A stretch of 34,253 nt of DNA from contig JAPSFM010000047.1 in NCBI GenBank assembly GCA_035063885.1, positions 1-34,253 of the forward strand. The letters run 5' to 3'. Positions 17,036 through 25,673 of the stretch are shown here, piece by piece. A program made the translations under genes and the position numbers. How positions within the stretch are numbered: the stretch's first letter is position 1; every line of letters begins with the position of its first letter. The notes beneath the pieces are model-generated. The model saw only the letters and a list, made by a program, of their open reading frames with translations, was not told where the DNA came from and did not search any database. Source of the DNA: CAADGY01 sp900696665 (GTDB taxonomy: Bacteria; Acidobacteriota; Terriglobia; Bryobacterales; Bryobacteraceae).

Positions 17036-18244
17036 CTATTCCTCCAGACTCGACTTCAGCAATTGCGATTTCAGGAGGAAACTGCCGCGGCTGACCACTT
17101 CATCCCCGGGTTCGAGGCCACGGACAATTTGGAGACGAGTCTCCAATGTGCGTCCTGCGACGACCGGCCGAACCTCGAATTTTTCGGGCGCGGTACGCAC
17201 GAAAACCACCACCTCGCCGCTCACTTCCTGCAAGGCGGATTGCGGCACGAACAGCATAGGATCCGAACCGCCGGCATCGATTTCAACGTTCGCATACATC
17301 TCGGGCTTCAGCCTGCCGGACGAATTGGACAATTCAATGCGCACACTGATGGTGCGCGTCGCCGGGTCCAGCTCTTCATCGATCTTAGTCACCACGCCCG
17401 GGAAAGGACGGTCGGGGTAAGCCTGTACGGAAACATGAGCAAGCGCGCCAGTACGCAGGCGCGACAGGTTCTCTTCGTTTACGGAGGCAATCGTCCACAA
17501 TTTTGTAAGATCGCTGATGATAAACGCTTCTCCACCGGTGCCGACAACCGTACCCGAAGTCACGCTTGCTGCCAGAACGGTGCCTCCCGCCGGGGAACGG
17601 ATCGGAATCAAATCTTCGTCATGCTCATCGCCGGCCTGGTGATCGTGGCTGGTATCCAACGACACGCCGAGGAACTCCACCAGATGCAACCTGGTCCGGT
17701 TGACCTCGATTTCGGCGTTGGCGACGGCCGTCTGAGCGCTTCTCAGTTCCCCTTCGGATTTCTCCAGTTGTTCGAGCGAGGCAGCCTTGAGTTCATACAA
17801 GCGCTTGTAGCGGTCCCGGGTGCGCGCGGCGAGGGATTCTGCGGCTCTAAGCATTACCGCATCGGCGAGTGCTTTTCTGTAGAGTGCGCGAGACTCTTGA
17901 ATGCCATGGCTGTGCATACGGGCAAGCACCTGCCCCCGTTCGACGCGGTCGCCCGGGTTGGCATACACACGGATGATGCGGCCTTCAGTGATAGCACCAA
18001 CGCGCCAAGTGCGATTCCCGTTCGTCGTGATGCGGCCGGTTGCGCGCACTACCTGGGGTATGGACTGCACCCGCGCGACTTCTATCGTTATTCCCGCGCG
18101 CTCTTGGGTAGCAGCGTCCATCCCCACGTGCCTCGGCGCCCCCGCCCGTTGCTCCGGCACGCGCGCCTGTACCGTGTCCGCCTCTTTTTGCGAACAGCCC
18201 ACAGTGAGAGCCAGCAGCAAAACAAACGCGTACTTCACGGCCAT
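17036..18244 (-). CDS. czcB: Metal-efflux periplasmic adaptor, CzcB type
   Basis: The 402-residue protein is an RND membrane-fusion (HlyD-like) adaptor linking the inner-membrane pump to the outer-membrane channel. A lipobox (LALTVGC, Cys17) predicts a lipoprotein. Then come a barrel-sandwich half-motif (GRIIRVYANPGDRVERGQVL), a helical hairpin with coiled coil (about 115-190), the second lipoyl half (IRSPAGGTVLAASVTSGTVV) and the beta-barrel. An acidic/His-rich insert at residues 199-211 (His200, His202, His208 plus several Asp/Glu) lies where the hairpin ends and may bind metal. The ATG overlaps czcC by ten bases. Confidence 0.93.
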   Translation of the reverse strand: MAVKYAFVLLLALTVGCSQKEADTVQARVPEQRAGAPRHVGMDAATQERAGITIEVARVQSIPQVVRATGRITTNGNRTWRVGAITEGRIIRVYANPGDRVERGQVLARMHSHGIQESRALYRKALADAVMLRAAESLAARTRDRYKRLYELKAASLEQLEKSEGELRSAQTAVANAEIEVNRTRLHLVEFLGVSLDTSHDHQAGDEHDEDLIPIRSPAGGTVLAASVTSGTVVGTGGEAFIISDLTKLWTIASVNEENLSRLRTGALAHVSVQAYPDRPFPGVVTKIDEELDPATRTISVRIELSNSSGRLKPEMYANVEIDAGGSDPMLFVPQSALQEVSGEVVVFVRTAPEKFEVRPVVAGRTLETRLQIVRGLEPGDEVVSRGSFLLKSQLLKSSLEE

Positions 18245-19458
18245 ACTCCGATCGCATCCTCCAGCGAAACAGCACTCCGATGGAACTCCGCCAGCGTCTG
18301 GAAATAGAGCAGTTCCGCGTCGATCCGCGCTCTTTCGGCGTCCAGCAGTCTCAGCAGGTCCGTGCCTCCCTCACGATACGCCGCCAAGGCGATCCGGGAC
18401 GATTCGCGGGCTCGTTCCCTCAGTGGCTTCAGATATTGCGAGATCTGCCGCCGCCGGATATCGTAGTCCGCCTGGGCGGCTACGATTTCCGCTTGCACCT
18501 GCGCCCTGGTCGAAGCCAGAGTGGACTCCGCCGCGCGCACCTCCGCGCGTGCGGCGGCGATACTGCCCTGATTGCGGCTCCAAAAGGGCAAGTCCACCTG
18601 CATGCCGGTGACGATGGTATTGAAACCGGCGCTGCGTTTGTAGCCGAACAGCGCCTGCACATCCGGCGCGGACATGGCCCCCTGTAGGCGCTCGTTTGCG
18701 CGCGCCTGCTCGACCGCACGTTGCGCGATGCGGACTTCGACTCGCCGGTCCACGGCTTCCGGCAAATCGTACGGTGCCACCCTGTAGTCTGAATCCAGGG
18801 GCTCGGAAAGTTGAGCCGGAGGAAACGAGGATTGCCCCATTGATTCGAAGAGCCTGATGCGCGCGCGGTCGGCTTCGAGCGCGGCGGAGTTCGCTGAAAG
18901 CTCCAGGCGCCCCGCCTCTATCTGGATTCGAATGAGGTCCACTTCGGCCATGGCGCCTTCCTGGACGCGATGGCGGTGGTACTCGACGATCTTCTCGAAA
19001 TTATTGCTGTCCTGTATCAAAAGGTCTCGAATGCGCTGCGCTCCCGAAGCCGCCCAGTAGGCCAGCCGGACGCGGTTGACGATCCGCCTGGTCGCCAGTT
19101 CCTTGGCGAGTTCTGCCAACCGCCGTCTCTGTTCCGCCAGATCCACGCGCCTGCCGCGCTTATCGGCCGTTTCGATCGGCTGCTGAAGATAGGCGAAGGT
19201 ATCGGCATCTTGGCCAAAGCGAAATCCGGGGTTGCCATGCGCCCGCAGGCCCTCCACTTGAAACACAAAAACCGGATTGGGACGCAGTCCCGCCTGTAGG
19301 CGGTGCCCCTCGGCTTCGAGGACGCGCTGTGATTCCACTTCCAGCAGAGGGTGCGAGGAGATCGCTTTATCGACGGCTTGTTGAATACTTAGTGGCTCTG
19401 CGAGGCCCGTAACCGCGGCGGCGCAAACAGCCGCAAGAATAGAGAACCATCGCGTCAT
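18235..19458 (-). CDS. czcC: TolC-family outer-membrane factor, CzcC type
   Basis: The product is an outer-membrane efflux channel of the TolC/CzcC family: signal peptide (FSILAAVCAAAVTGLA), then two repeats of long helices separated by short strands, with LSIQQAVDKAISSHPLLEV typical of the start. From ATG 19458 it is 407 residues, the usual length. The frame is open to a GTG at 19506, inside the end of dinB, but the shorter start gives a proper signal peptide. It begins 28 bases after dinB and overlaps czcB by ten bases, so the CzcCBA complex is encoded in the usual order. Confidence 0.92.
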   Translation of the reverse strand: MTRWFSILAAVCAAAVTGLAEPLSIQQAVDKAISSHPLLEVESQRVLEAEGHRLQAGLRPNPVFVFQVEGLRAHGNPGFRFGQDADTFAYLQQPIETADKRGRRVDLAEQRRRLAELAKELATRRIVNRVRLAYWAASGAQRIRDLLIQDSNNFEKIVEYHRHRVQEGAMAEVDLIRIQIEAGRLELSANSAALEADRARIRLFESMGQSSFPPAQLSEPLDSDYRVAPYDLPEAVDRRVEVRIAQRAVEQARANERLQGAMSAPDVQALFGYKRSAGFNTIVTGMQVDLPFWSRNQGSIAAARAEVRAAESTLASTRAQVQAEIVAAQADYDIRRRQISQYLKPLRERARESSRIALAAYREGGTDLLRLLDAERARIDAELLYFQTLAEFHRSAVSLEDAIGVWP

Positions 19459-19486
19459 AAATTCCGAAATCCCAACTGTTAATCTA

Positions 19487-20770
19487 TCACTTGCCACTTG
19501 ACTCACTTCTTTCTGCCGGTGGCACGGCCGCGTCGTTTTTCCCGGGTCTTGGCGTCTTGCCCGGTAGGCTGGCGGGATTCTCGTGCACGCGCTCGCGGAA
19601 GGTGCTTTTCAGGCCTCCAGCGAGCGAAATGCTCGATTCTCCGAAACGGTCGCGGATCCGGTCGGCTGCCGAGAGGGCTTTGCTCCAGCGCGCGTTCTTT
19701 TCACCGTCAAGCAGGCTGAGTTGCCCTTCCGAATCCTCAAACGAAGAAACATGCACTCCGATCAGCCGGACCGCCGCCCCGGTCCAGGCCTTCCGGAATA
19801 GCCGCCGCACGTGGTCGAGAATTTCGTTGTCGAGTTTGGTGGCGTGATCCAGTGTATGCGCGCGTGTGAAGGTGCTGAAATCCGAATAGCGCAATTTCAA
19901 CTGCACCGTCCGGGCGTGCAGCGCGTGCTCGCGCAGGCGCCGCCCCACCATCTCCGACAGCCTTGCCAGCATCGCCTCCAGCACGATTGCCTCAGCCGTA
20001 TCCTCGCTGAAGGTGTGCTCGTGGCTGATGGACTTCGGGTCGGACGCATCGCCGATTTCCCCGTCGAACCAGCCGCCCGCGTCGAGACCGCGCGCCTTGC
20101 CCGCCAGCGCAAGTCCCAATTTGCCGAAGCGCCGCTCGAGGAAGGTCTCCTCCAAGCCGGCAAGGTCGCCGACCCTTGTCACGCCGATGGCGTGCAAGTT
20201 TTTTTCCGTGACCTTCCCAACGCCGGGAATTTTGCGGATCTCGAGCGGCGCGAGAAACTTCGCCTCCTGCCCTGGTAAGATCCAAAGCACTCCATTCGGC
20301 TTCGCCTGGTCGGAGGCGACCTTCGCAACTAGGCGCGATGTGGCCGCGCCAATGGAACAATTGAGATTCGTGGCACGGTGGATGCGGTTGTGCAACTCGT
20401 GCGCCGCACGAAGCGGCGGACCATGCAGACGCCCGGCGCCGGTTAGGTCGAGATAAGCCTCGTCGATAGAGGCCATTTCCACGAGTGGCGTGAACGATTG
20501 CAGTACTTCATAGACTTTGTGCGAATACTCGCGGTAACGGTGCGGGTGTCCGTCCACGAAAATCGCCTGCGGGCAGAGTCTTCCGGCGGTGCGCAGCGGC
20601 ATCGCCGAATGCACACCAAAGCGGCGCGCGGCATAGGAGGCAGCCGATACGACGCCGCGCTGCCCCCGCTGCCCGCCGACCACGACCGGTTTGCCCTTCA
20701 AGGATGGGTTGAACAGTTCCTCCACTGAAACGAAGAAGGCATCCATGTCCAGGTGAAAGATCAACTTCAT
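19487..20770 (-). CDS. dinB: DNA polymerase IV (Y-family, translesion)
   Basis: The 427-residue protein is a DinB polymerase for bypass of damaged template. Catalytic acids are visible: Asp8 and Asp10 in FHLDMDAFF, and Asp103/Glu104 in the SIDEAY motif; Phe13 is at the steric-gate position that excludes ribonucleotides. The thumb holds IRKIPGVGKVTEKNL (HhH). A clamp-binding-like QLSLL (350-354) is followed by about 70 further residues, a longer tail than in E. coli DinB. The ATG overlaps the upstream peptidase stop (ATGA). No LexA-type operator can be placed before it because it lies inside the operon. Confidence 0.95.
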   Translation of the reverse strand: MKLIFHLDMDAFFVSVEELFNPSLKGKPVVVGGQRGQRGVVSAASYAARRFGVHSAMPLRTAGRLCPQAIFVDGHPHRYREYSHKVYEVLQSFTPLVEMASIDEAYLDLTGAGRLHGPPLRAAHELHNRIHRATNLNCSIGAATSRLVAKVASDQAKPNGVLWILPGQEAKFLAPLEIRKIPGVGKVTEKNLHAIGVTRVGDLAGLEETFLERRFGKLGLALAGKARGLDAGGWFDGEIGDASDPKSISHEHTFSEDTAEAIVLEAMLARLSEMVGRRLREHALHARTVQLKLRYSDFSTFTRAHTLDHATKLDNEILDHVRRLFRKAWTGAAVRLIGVHVSSFEDSEGQLSLLDGEKNARWSKALSAADRIRDRFGESSISLAGGLKSTFRERVHENPASLPGKTPRPGKNDAAVPPAERSESSGK

Positions 20771-21642
20771 GGAACCTCCTGCAGCCGCCGCAATACTTCG
20801 AGAACGACTTTTCCTACAACCTCAAAGCTGTTGGCGCTCAGCTTGTCCATCGTGTCACGTTCGGTGTGCCAGTAGCTTTCCCCGCCCGAGCCGTAATCGA
20901 AATCAATGATATCGATCGCATTCACCCCGGCGCGCAGAAACGGCACATGGTCATCTTCCGTCGCAATCTGATCGCTGGTGAAGTAGCGCCCGAAGCCCAT
21001 CCCGGCGGCGGTCCGCCATACGAGTTGCCGCAGGGATGCCACCGAAAGCATTTCCTGCTGGATGGTCAAATTACGGTCGCCGATCATGTCGACGTTGATC
21101 AGGGCTTTCACCCGCCGAAGAGTGCCATCGGCAGCCCACTTCCGCGCGAGATGGCGGCTGCCGTAAATACCGTCTTTTTCCGACCAGCGTTCTATGGCTT
21201 CTTCGCCGTCGAACCAGACGAGATAAATGTCGTCCTTTTGCTTGCGCGTGGAAAGGACACGAGCCATCTCCAGCAGAAAACCAGTGGAAGAGCCGCCGTC
21301 GTTAGCGCCGACAAAACGGATATCCGGCATCCACTTCGTATCGTAATGTCCGCTTACCACCAGCGCCTTTCCCGATGTACCGGGGAACAAAGCGATGATG
21401 TTCTTCATTCCGGTCCGCCCGCGCGGCGTCCGCGCCATGAAGCCGTCCTCAATGACACGGCACGGAAACGGACGCAGTGTCTGAAGGATAAATTGCTGCA
21501 ACTTCTGGATGGCGGCCGAGCCGGGCGGCCGCGGACCGAACTCCACCGCTTTCTGTGTGAACTCGAGCGCCGATTCGCCGCTGAAACCGGACCCCAGCGC
21601 AACCGGCGCCCATAGCATCAGAAGCGCTTTCTGGCAGTGCAT
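20767..21642 (-). CDS. M28-family metallohydrolase, glutaminyl-cyclase-like
   Basis: The 291-residue protein has an N-terminal hydrophobic segment (ALLMLWAPVALG) that could be a signal peptide or anchor. The zinc-site motifs of M28 are in order: SGHYDTK (His99), VGANDGGSS (Asp115), WFDGEEA (Glu147/148), NVDMIGD (Asp185) and YWHTERDT (His259). The IDIIDFDYG and WHT pattern is closer to glutaminyl-peptide cyclotransferase than to aminopeptidases, so it may form pyroglutamate on exported proteins; aminopeptidase activity remains possible. The first ATG (21642) overlaps the methyltransferase by 25 bases and gives a better signal sequence than the ATG at 21618 (TGATG overlap). Confidence 0.85.
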   Translation of the reverse strand: MHCQKALLMLWAPVALGSGFSGESALEFTQKAVEFGPRPPGSAAIQKLQQFILQTLRPFPCRVIEDGFMARTPRGRTGMKNIIALFPGTSGKALVVSGHYDTKWMPDIRFVGANDGGSSTGFLLEMARVLSTRKQKDDIYLVWFDGEEAIERWSEKDGIYGSRHLARKWAADGTLRRVKALINVDMIGDRNLTIQQEMLSVASLRQLVWRTAAGMGFGRYFTSDQIATEDDHVPFLRAGVNAIDIIDFDYGSGGESYWHTERDTMDKLSANSFEVVGKVVLEVLRRLQEVP

Positions 21643-22307
21643 ATGTAACCCAGTGTAAAGTTGCGCTCCCGGTCAAGCGAATCGAAGAACGGCAGCAGCA
21701 GCGCGGGAGGAGCCAGCACCAGCGCTGCCGGTAAAATCCAGACTCCCCGGAAGAATTGCAGACCATTGAGCAGGCGCCGGGAAAGCAGCCGGAAAAAACC
21801 ACCCACGGGCGTCACTTCAATGCCGGAGAAACCGGATTTCGCCAGCAGGTACTCCATGCCAAAGCGCGTGTACCGGAAATAGTCGTGCGGCTGCTGGTGC
21901 ACCTCCCATTCGTGTGGAACGATCACCAGCAGCGGCGCACCAGGTTTCATTGTACGCGCGATCTCGTTCAATACGCGGCCCGGTTCGGGCACATGCTCCA
22001 GTGTCACCACGTTGAGGCAGGCGTCGAAGCTGGCGGGGCGGAAAGGCAATGCCGCCAGGTCCGCCATCGCATGGAGTGCTGCATAGTTCCATGCGGCGTC
22101 GCCGATGCCGAGGTCCACCGCCGTATAGCGGCAATGCGTGAAGTATTTCGCGTGTACGCTTTCCCCCGCCCCAGCATCCAGAACGCGCGCGCCGGCGGGC
22201 GCCCGCGAAGCGAATGCTTCCACGGCATCGCCGATCGCCGCTTCGAACGCAAGCAGGTGACGCCAAAGGAACCGTGGAAGACGCTGCTGGAGCGCCGCAT
22301 ACCTCAT
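21618..22307 (-). CDS. SAM-dependent methyltransferase (class I)
   Basis: The 229-residue protein has a class I methyltransferase core: motif I RVLDAGAGES (41-50), an acidic residue after strand 2 (TAVDLG), FDACLNVVTLEHVPEP for motif IV/post-IV, and LLVIVPHEWEVH. The C-terminus has a hydrophobic patch (ILPAALVLAPPALLLPFF) that could lie on a membrane. Neighbouring genes for another methyltransferase and a glycosyltransferase suggest a role in modifying a glycan or lipid; the substrate is unknown. The ATG overlaps the upstream gene's stop by four bases. Confidence 0.88.
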   Translation of the reverse strand: MRYAALQQRLPRFLWRHLLAFEAAIGDAVEAFASRAPAGARVLDAGAGESVHAKYFTHCRYTAVDLGIGDAAWNYAALHAMADLAALPFRPASFDACLNVVTLEHVPEPGRVLNEIARTMKPGAPLLVIVPHEWEVHQQPHDYFRYTRFGMEYLLAKSGFSGIEVTPVGGFFRLLSRRLLNGLQFFRGVWILPAALVLAPPALLLPFFDSLDRERNFTLGYICTARKRF

Positions 22308-23278
22308 TGTTTTTTCCGGGCTTCGATCATGATGCTCGACCCGGCGTTAAACAAGGCTTCGAGTGCCGCAAACGGCAACCCCGCCACCACCAGGCAGAAG
22401 TAAACCAGGTCTTTCACCAGCCGTACCGCACCGCCTTCCTTTACACCACGCACGCGCCGGGCCATGGGATCGAGAGCAGTTGAAACGCTGGTCGCAAAAC
22501 CGGCCGGATTGTCGCGCAGCGAGAAATGCTTCTCCCGTATGATCTCAAAGCCGGCCAATTCGATCAGCCGCAGAATATCACGGCGGCGGAAGTTGATAAG
22601 ATGACGCGGCACATCGAGGCCGTTCCAGCGGCTGCTGAACACGCGGAATTGCCAGCACTCCGCATTTGGCACCTGCACGATCAGCCGCCCATCGGGCTTT
22701 AGCATGCGGTGCGCACACTCGAGATAGGCGGCGGGGTCGTAGACATGCTCGAGCACATGAAACATCGTGACGCCGGAGCAGGTCTCCGCCGACACCGGAG
22801 CATGGCCGAGGTTTGCGCAGACCGCGGGCACACCGTTGCGTTTCCAGGCCACCGAAGCCGCCTCGAATGAAAAATCGAGACCCGCAACCGGGAAGCCTTC
22901 CTCGTGCAGCAGGTGAAGAAACAGTCCTCCCCCGCATCCGACATCCAGCACCAGGCCGTGTGCGCTCGAATGCCGGAGCGCGGTCCGGACAAACCGCACA
23001 TGATCCCGCAGCACGAGGCGGCGGTATGCCTCTTCCAAGCGATGGGCGGTATCCGGCTGCGGCGAGAACCAGTAGCCCGGCGGGTAATAACGGTCCAGCA
23101 CAGCGGCGTCCGGCCAGGGATAGAGGCGGAGCAGGCCGCACACCTTGCACTCCAGGATGGAAAACTGCTCGCGTGTCGTATGGTACAGCCGGTCTGTGAG
23201 TTGAAACCGTTCTTTGAACTCGCGGGCATCGCAGGCCGGACATGCGGGCGCCGTATTCGTCGTTTCAGGATGGGACAC
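22304..23278 (-). CDS. SAM-dependent methyltransferase with N-terminal Cys4 motif
   Basis: The 324-residue protein starts with two CxxC pairs (Cys13/16 and Cys44/47), a likely zinc site found in sugar and polysaccharide methyltransferases. The class I core follows: LVLDVGCGGGLFL (109-121), VAGLDFS, MFHVLEHVYDP and GRLIVQVPNA. A hydrophobic stretch near 280-300 may contact the membrane. The start is GTG at 23278, sharing one base with the stop of the glycosyltransferase gene (TAGTG). It overlaps the next methyltransferase by ATGA. A role in cell-surface glycan decoration is inferred from the neighbours. Confidence 0.88.
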   Translation of the reverse strand: MSHPETTNTAPACPACDAREFKERFQLTDRLYHTTREQFSILECKVCGLLRLYPWPDAAVLDRYYPPGYWFSPQPDTAHRLEEAYRRLVLRDHVRFVRTALRHSSAHGLVLDVGCGGGLFLHLLHEEGFPVAGLDFSFEAASVAWKRNGVPAVCANLGHAPVSAETCSGVTMFHVLEHVYDPAAYLECAHRMLKPDGRLIVQVPNAECWQFRVFSSRWNGLDVPRHLINFRRRDILRLIELAGFEIIREKHFSLRDNPAGFATSVSTALDPMARRVRGVKEGGAVRLVKDLVYFCLVVAGLPFAALEALFNAGSSIMIEARKKQ

Positions 23279-24339
23279 TATATCGCCTGTTCGGAAAGTT
23301 CTTTCAAAGAGACACGGTGGCGAAGCAGCAGCCTGCGGACCTCGCGTGGACTAAGCCTTCGGAACTTCTCGATCTCCCGCCTTTTTTTGAATGTGCCCGG
23401 CAGTAACTTCGCGGCCTGCCAGTCCCCCTTTAGCATGGCTAGCGCAATGGTGAGCTTGCCGGTGGCGCCCGGAAAGCGTGCCGCTTCACCGCGGTTTCTT
23501 GCGGCCGCCCAGATGCCCGCGCACAAGCGCGCGAAGTAGAAGGCCCAATTCAGCCACAGCAGGCTCCAGGGAAACAACTTCACGGCAAACAGAACGCGGT
23601 TTCTCTCGATCAGCTCCAGACGCCTGCTCGAAAGGAGTCCGAGCGAGGACCCGCGATGGTGCCGGACGACCGCTGCCGGCATATACAGACACTTCCAACC
23701 CGCGATGCGTCCGCGCAGACCGAGATCCGCGTCGTCGGCGTACGCGAAGAAATCTTCATCGAAACCGCCAATTTGATCGAGCATCGTTCTGCGGTACATA
23801 GCTGCGCACCCATCGGGCCAGAGAACCTCTTCCACGCGGTCGTACTGCCCGGAATCCTTCTCCCCCGAACCACGGCCGCGGTTTTGCCCGTCCAGATAAA
23901 TGACGTGCCCGGCCTTGTCGATTCGGCCGGGATCTTCATAGACCAGTATTTTTGACGCGGCCATGCCCACAACGGGCCTGCCTTCAAACGCGCTCCGCAA
24001 CGAAGCGAGCCAGTCTTCGCCCGCTTCGGCATCGTTGTTCAACAAGGCGATGAATTCGGCATCCGTGGCCGCAAAACCCTGGTTGTTCGCGGCGCAGAAC
24101 CCGCGATTTTCCCGATTCTCAATGAAGCGGATGCGCAAACGGCCATTCTCACAGAAATCCCGGCGCGCCATCTCCACCGAACCGTCCGAGGATCCGTTGT
24201 CCACCAGTACTACCTCGAACATTACATCCCGCTGCTTCGCGAGCGAATCGAGACAGCCCCGCAACAACTCGCGCCGGTTCCAGTTGACAACAATGACGGC
24301 GACAGATGCAGATGGATCAGGTTCTCGAAGGACGTTCAC
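23278..24339 (-). CDS. Family 2 glycosyltransferase
   Basis: The 353-residue GT-A enzyme shows VAVIVVNWN at the N-terminus, VDNGSSDGS (Asp47), the nucleotide-sugar DXD equivalent LLNNDAEAG (Asp103), and the ED-like block GGFDEDFFAYADDADLGLR. This is the rhamnosyltransferase-like branch of GT2. A C-terminal hydrophobic region (about 255-280) could anchor it to the inner membrane. The start is GTG at 24339 with weak purines upstream. On the minus strand a GATAAT hexamer (24369-24364) lies about 25 bases before the start, so this may be the first gene of the eight-gene series. Confidence 0.92.
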   Translation of the reverse strand: MNVLREPDPSASVAVIVVNWNRRELLRGCLDSLAKQRDVMFEVVLVDNGSSDGSVEMARRDFCENGRLRIRFIENRENRGFCAANNQGFAATDAEFIALLNNDAEAGEDWLASLRSAFEGRPVVGMAASKILVYEDPGRIDKAGHVIYLDGQNRGRGSGEKDSGQYDRVEEVLWPDGCAAMYRRTMLDQIGGFDEDFFAYADDADLGLRGRIAGWKCLYMPAAVVRHHRGSSLGLLSSRRLELIERNRVLFAVKLFPWSLLWLNWAFYFARLCAGIWAAARNRGEAARFPGATGKLTIALAMLKGDWQAAKLLPGTFKKRREIEKFRRLSPREVRRLLLRHRVSLKELSEQAI

Positions 24340-24408
24340 GCCAAGCCTGACACGTAATTAGGTATTATCGCAGAGGGTTGCGGGAAGGCACGCAAGGAGC
24401 CGGAGAAC

Positions 24409-24750
24409 TCATTCCGCCATCAGAATCAAAAGTGCGAGCACAGCCAGTGCAGTGGGTATAAAAACCTCCAGGACACGAATCCACGCCGCCCGTCCCGAAC
24501 CCAGAGTGTCAAAGTTCGGCACGCGTTGCCGGTCCTGCGCACGAGCACCCGCGCCTTCGCGCAAGGTGCGCAAAATCTCCTCACGACCCCTCTCGTCGGC
24601 AATTAAGATCGTGCCGGCATTCGAACCGGCGGTACACTCTTTCAACTTTCGGAGGAGCGCGGGAGGGACCTGGTCGAGAGAACGGTATAGTTCCGTCCGC
24701 TTACCCGCCGCAATTAGAATCGTCGAATGTTTGAACGTCGAACCGCTCAT
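24409..24750 (-). CDS. Small protein with one C-terminal membrane helix
   Basis: I do not recognise this 113-residue protein. A soluble N-terminal part of about 90 residues (with GTILIADERGREEILRTL near the middle) is followed by a single C-terminal helix (about 94-112), giving a tail-anchored topology with the body in the cytoplasm. Its ATG overlaps the LysR gene's stop by four bases (ATGA), so it is almost certainly co-translated with the regulator. It could be a membrane tether or an accessory for the regulator, but that is speculation. Confidence 0.7.
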   Translation of the reverse strand: MSGSTFKHSTILIAAGKRTELYRSLDQVPPALLRKLKECTAGSNAGTILIADERGREEILRTLREGAGARAQDRQRVPNFDTLGSGRAAWIRVLEVFIPTALAVLALLILMAE

Positions 24751-25673
24751 AAAGTGGAAGCCAGTTTCAAATTTGGGACCGCGAGTTCCCCTGACGCCGA
24801 GTATTCCAGGGTTGCCTGGATGAAACCCAGCGCCGCCTTCGAGAGCGCTTTGTCCTTTCTGTAGATTAGCCCAAGCCGGCGCATCATGGGTTCCGGCGCG
24901 AGCGCCACGGTGGCGAGCCGGCCCGAAGCTGTCTCCTCGCGGCAGTTCGACGCGGCCACAAACGAGATTCCCAGCCCCGCCATGACGAAGCGCTTGATCA
25001 TCTCGGTCGAATCCAGTTCCATGGAGATCTGAATATGGTCCTCCACCAGTTCCAGCCAGACGTTCAGGCGCGCGCGTGTGTCGCCGGATTTTGGCAGCAG
25101 CAACGGGTAGCCAATAACGTCCTGCGCCACAACGGAGGTACGCCTCGCCAGCGGATGTGCCGGAGGTACCAACACTCTTATCTCATCGGAATGGATCTTC
25201 ACCGCCTGAAGCTTTTTCTCCTGCACCGGCAATTGCGTGATGCCGAAATCGGCCTGGTTTTCGAGAACCGCATTCACCACCCGCGACCCGTACGAGCGGT
25301 CCACGTGGAGTTGAACGTTCGGGAATTGCTTTTTGTACTCGGAAAATACGACGGGCAGCACGTAAATGCAGGTGGCTTCGTTGGCCGCGATGACCAGTTC
25401 TCCCCGGGGCACCCGTTCGAGTTCGTTGATGGCGTCCTGGGCCTGCCGCCGGAGATCGAGAATCTGCGCGGCGTATTCGGCGAAGATTTTTCCGGCGGCC
25501 GTTAGGGCAATTCGGGTACCCAGACGTTCGAAAAGACTGGTGGCCAGTTCCTGTTCGAGCTGGCGAACTTGCGCACTGATGGCGGGTTGAGTCCGGTAGC
25601 AGGTTTGCGCAGCTTTGGAAAAGCTTTTAAGCCTGACGATTTCTAGAAAGGTATGGAGCTGATCCAGATCCAT
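24747..25673 (-). CDS. LysR-family transcriptional regulator
   Basis: The 308-residue protein has the LysR winged helix-turn-helix at residues 1-60 (MDLDQLHTFLEIVRLKSFSK, then the recognition helix in TQPAISAQVRQLEQ) and a periplasmic-binding-protein-like effector domain from about 90. It resembles the CysB/CbbR general class, but the effector cannot be predicted. Unlike many LysR genes it has no divergently transcribed neighbour: the next gene upstream points the same way. A minus-strand TATAAT (25732-25727) lies about 54 bases before the ATG without a clear -35. Confidence 0.93.
   Translation of the reverse strand: MDLDQLHTFLEIVRLKSFSKAAQTCYRTQPAISAQVRQLEQELATSLFERLGTRIALTAAGKIFAEYAAQILDLRRQAQDAINELERVPRGELVIAANEATCIYVLPVVFSEYKKQFPNVQLHVDRSYGSRVVNAVLENQADFGITQLPVQEKKLQAVKIHSDEIRVLVPPAHPLARRTSVVAQDVIGYPLLLPKSGDTRARLNVWLELVEDHIQISMELDSTEMIKRFVMAGLGISFVAASNCREETASGRLATVALAPEPMMRRLGLIYRKDKALSKAALGFIQATLEYSASGELAVPNLKLASTL

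Noticed and set aside
17063..18307. 414-codon plus-strand open frame
   Set aside because: Antisense to czcB, whose lipobox and adaptor domains are clear.
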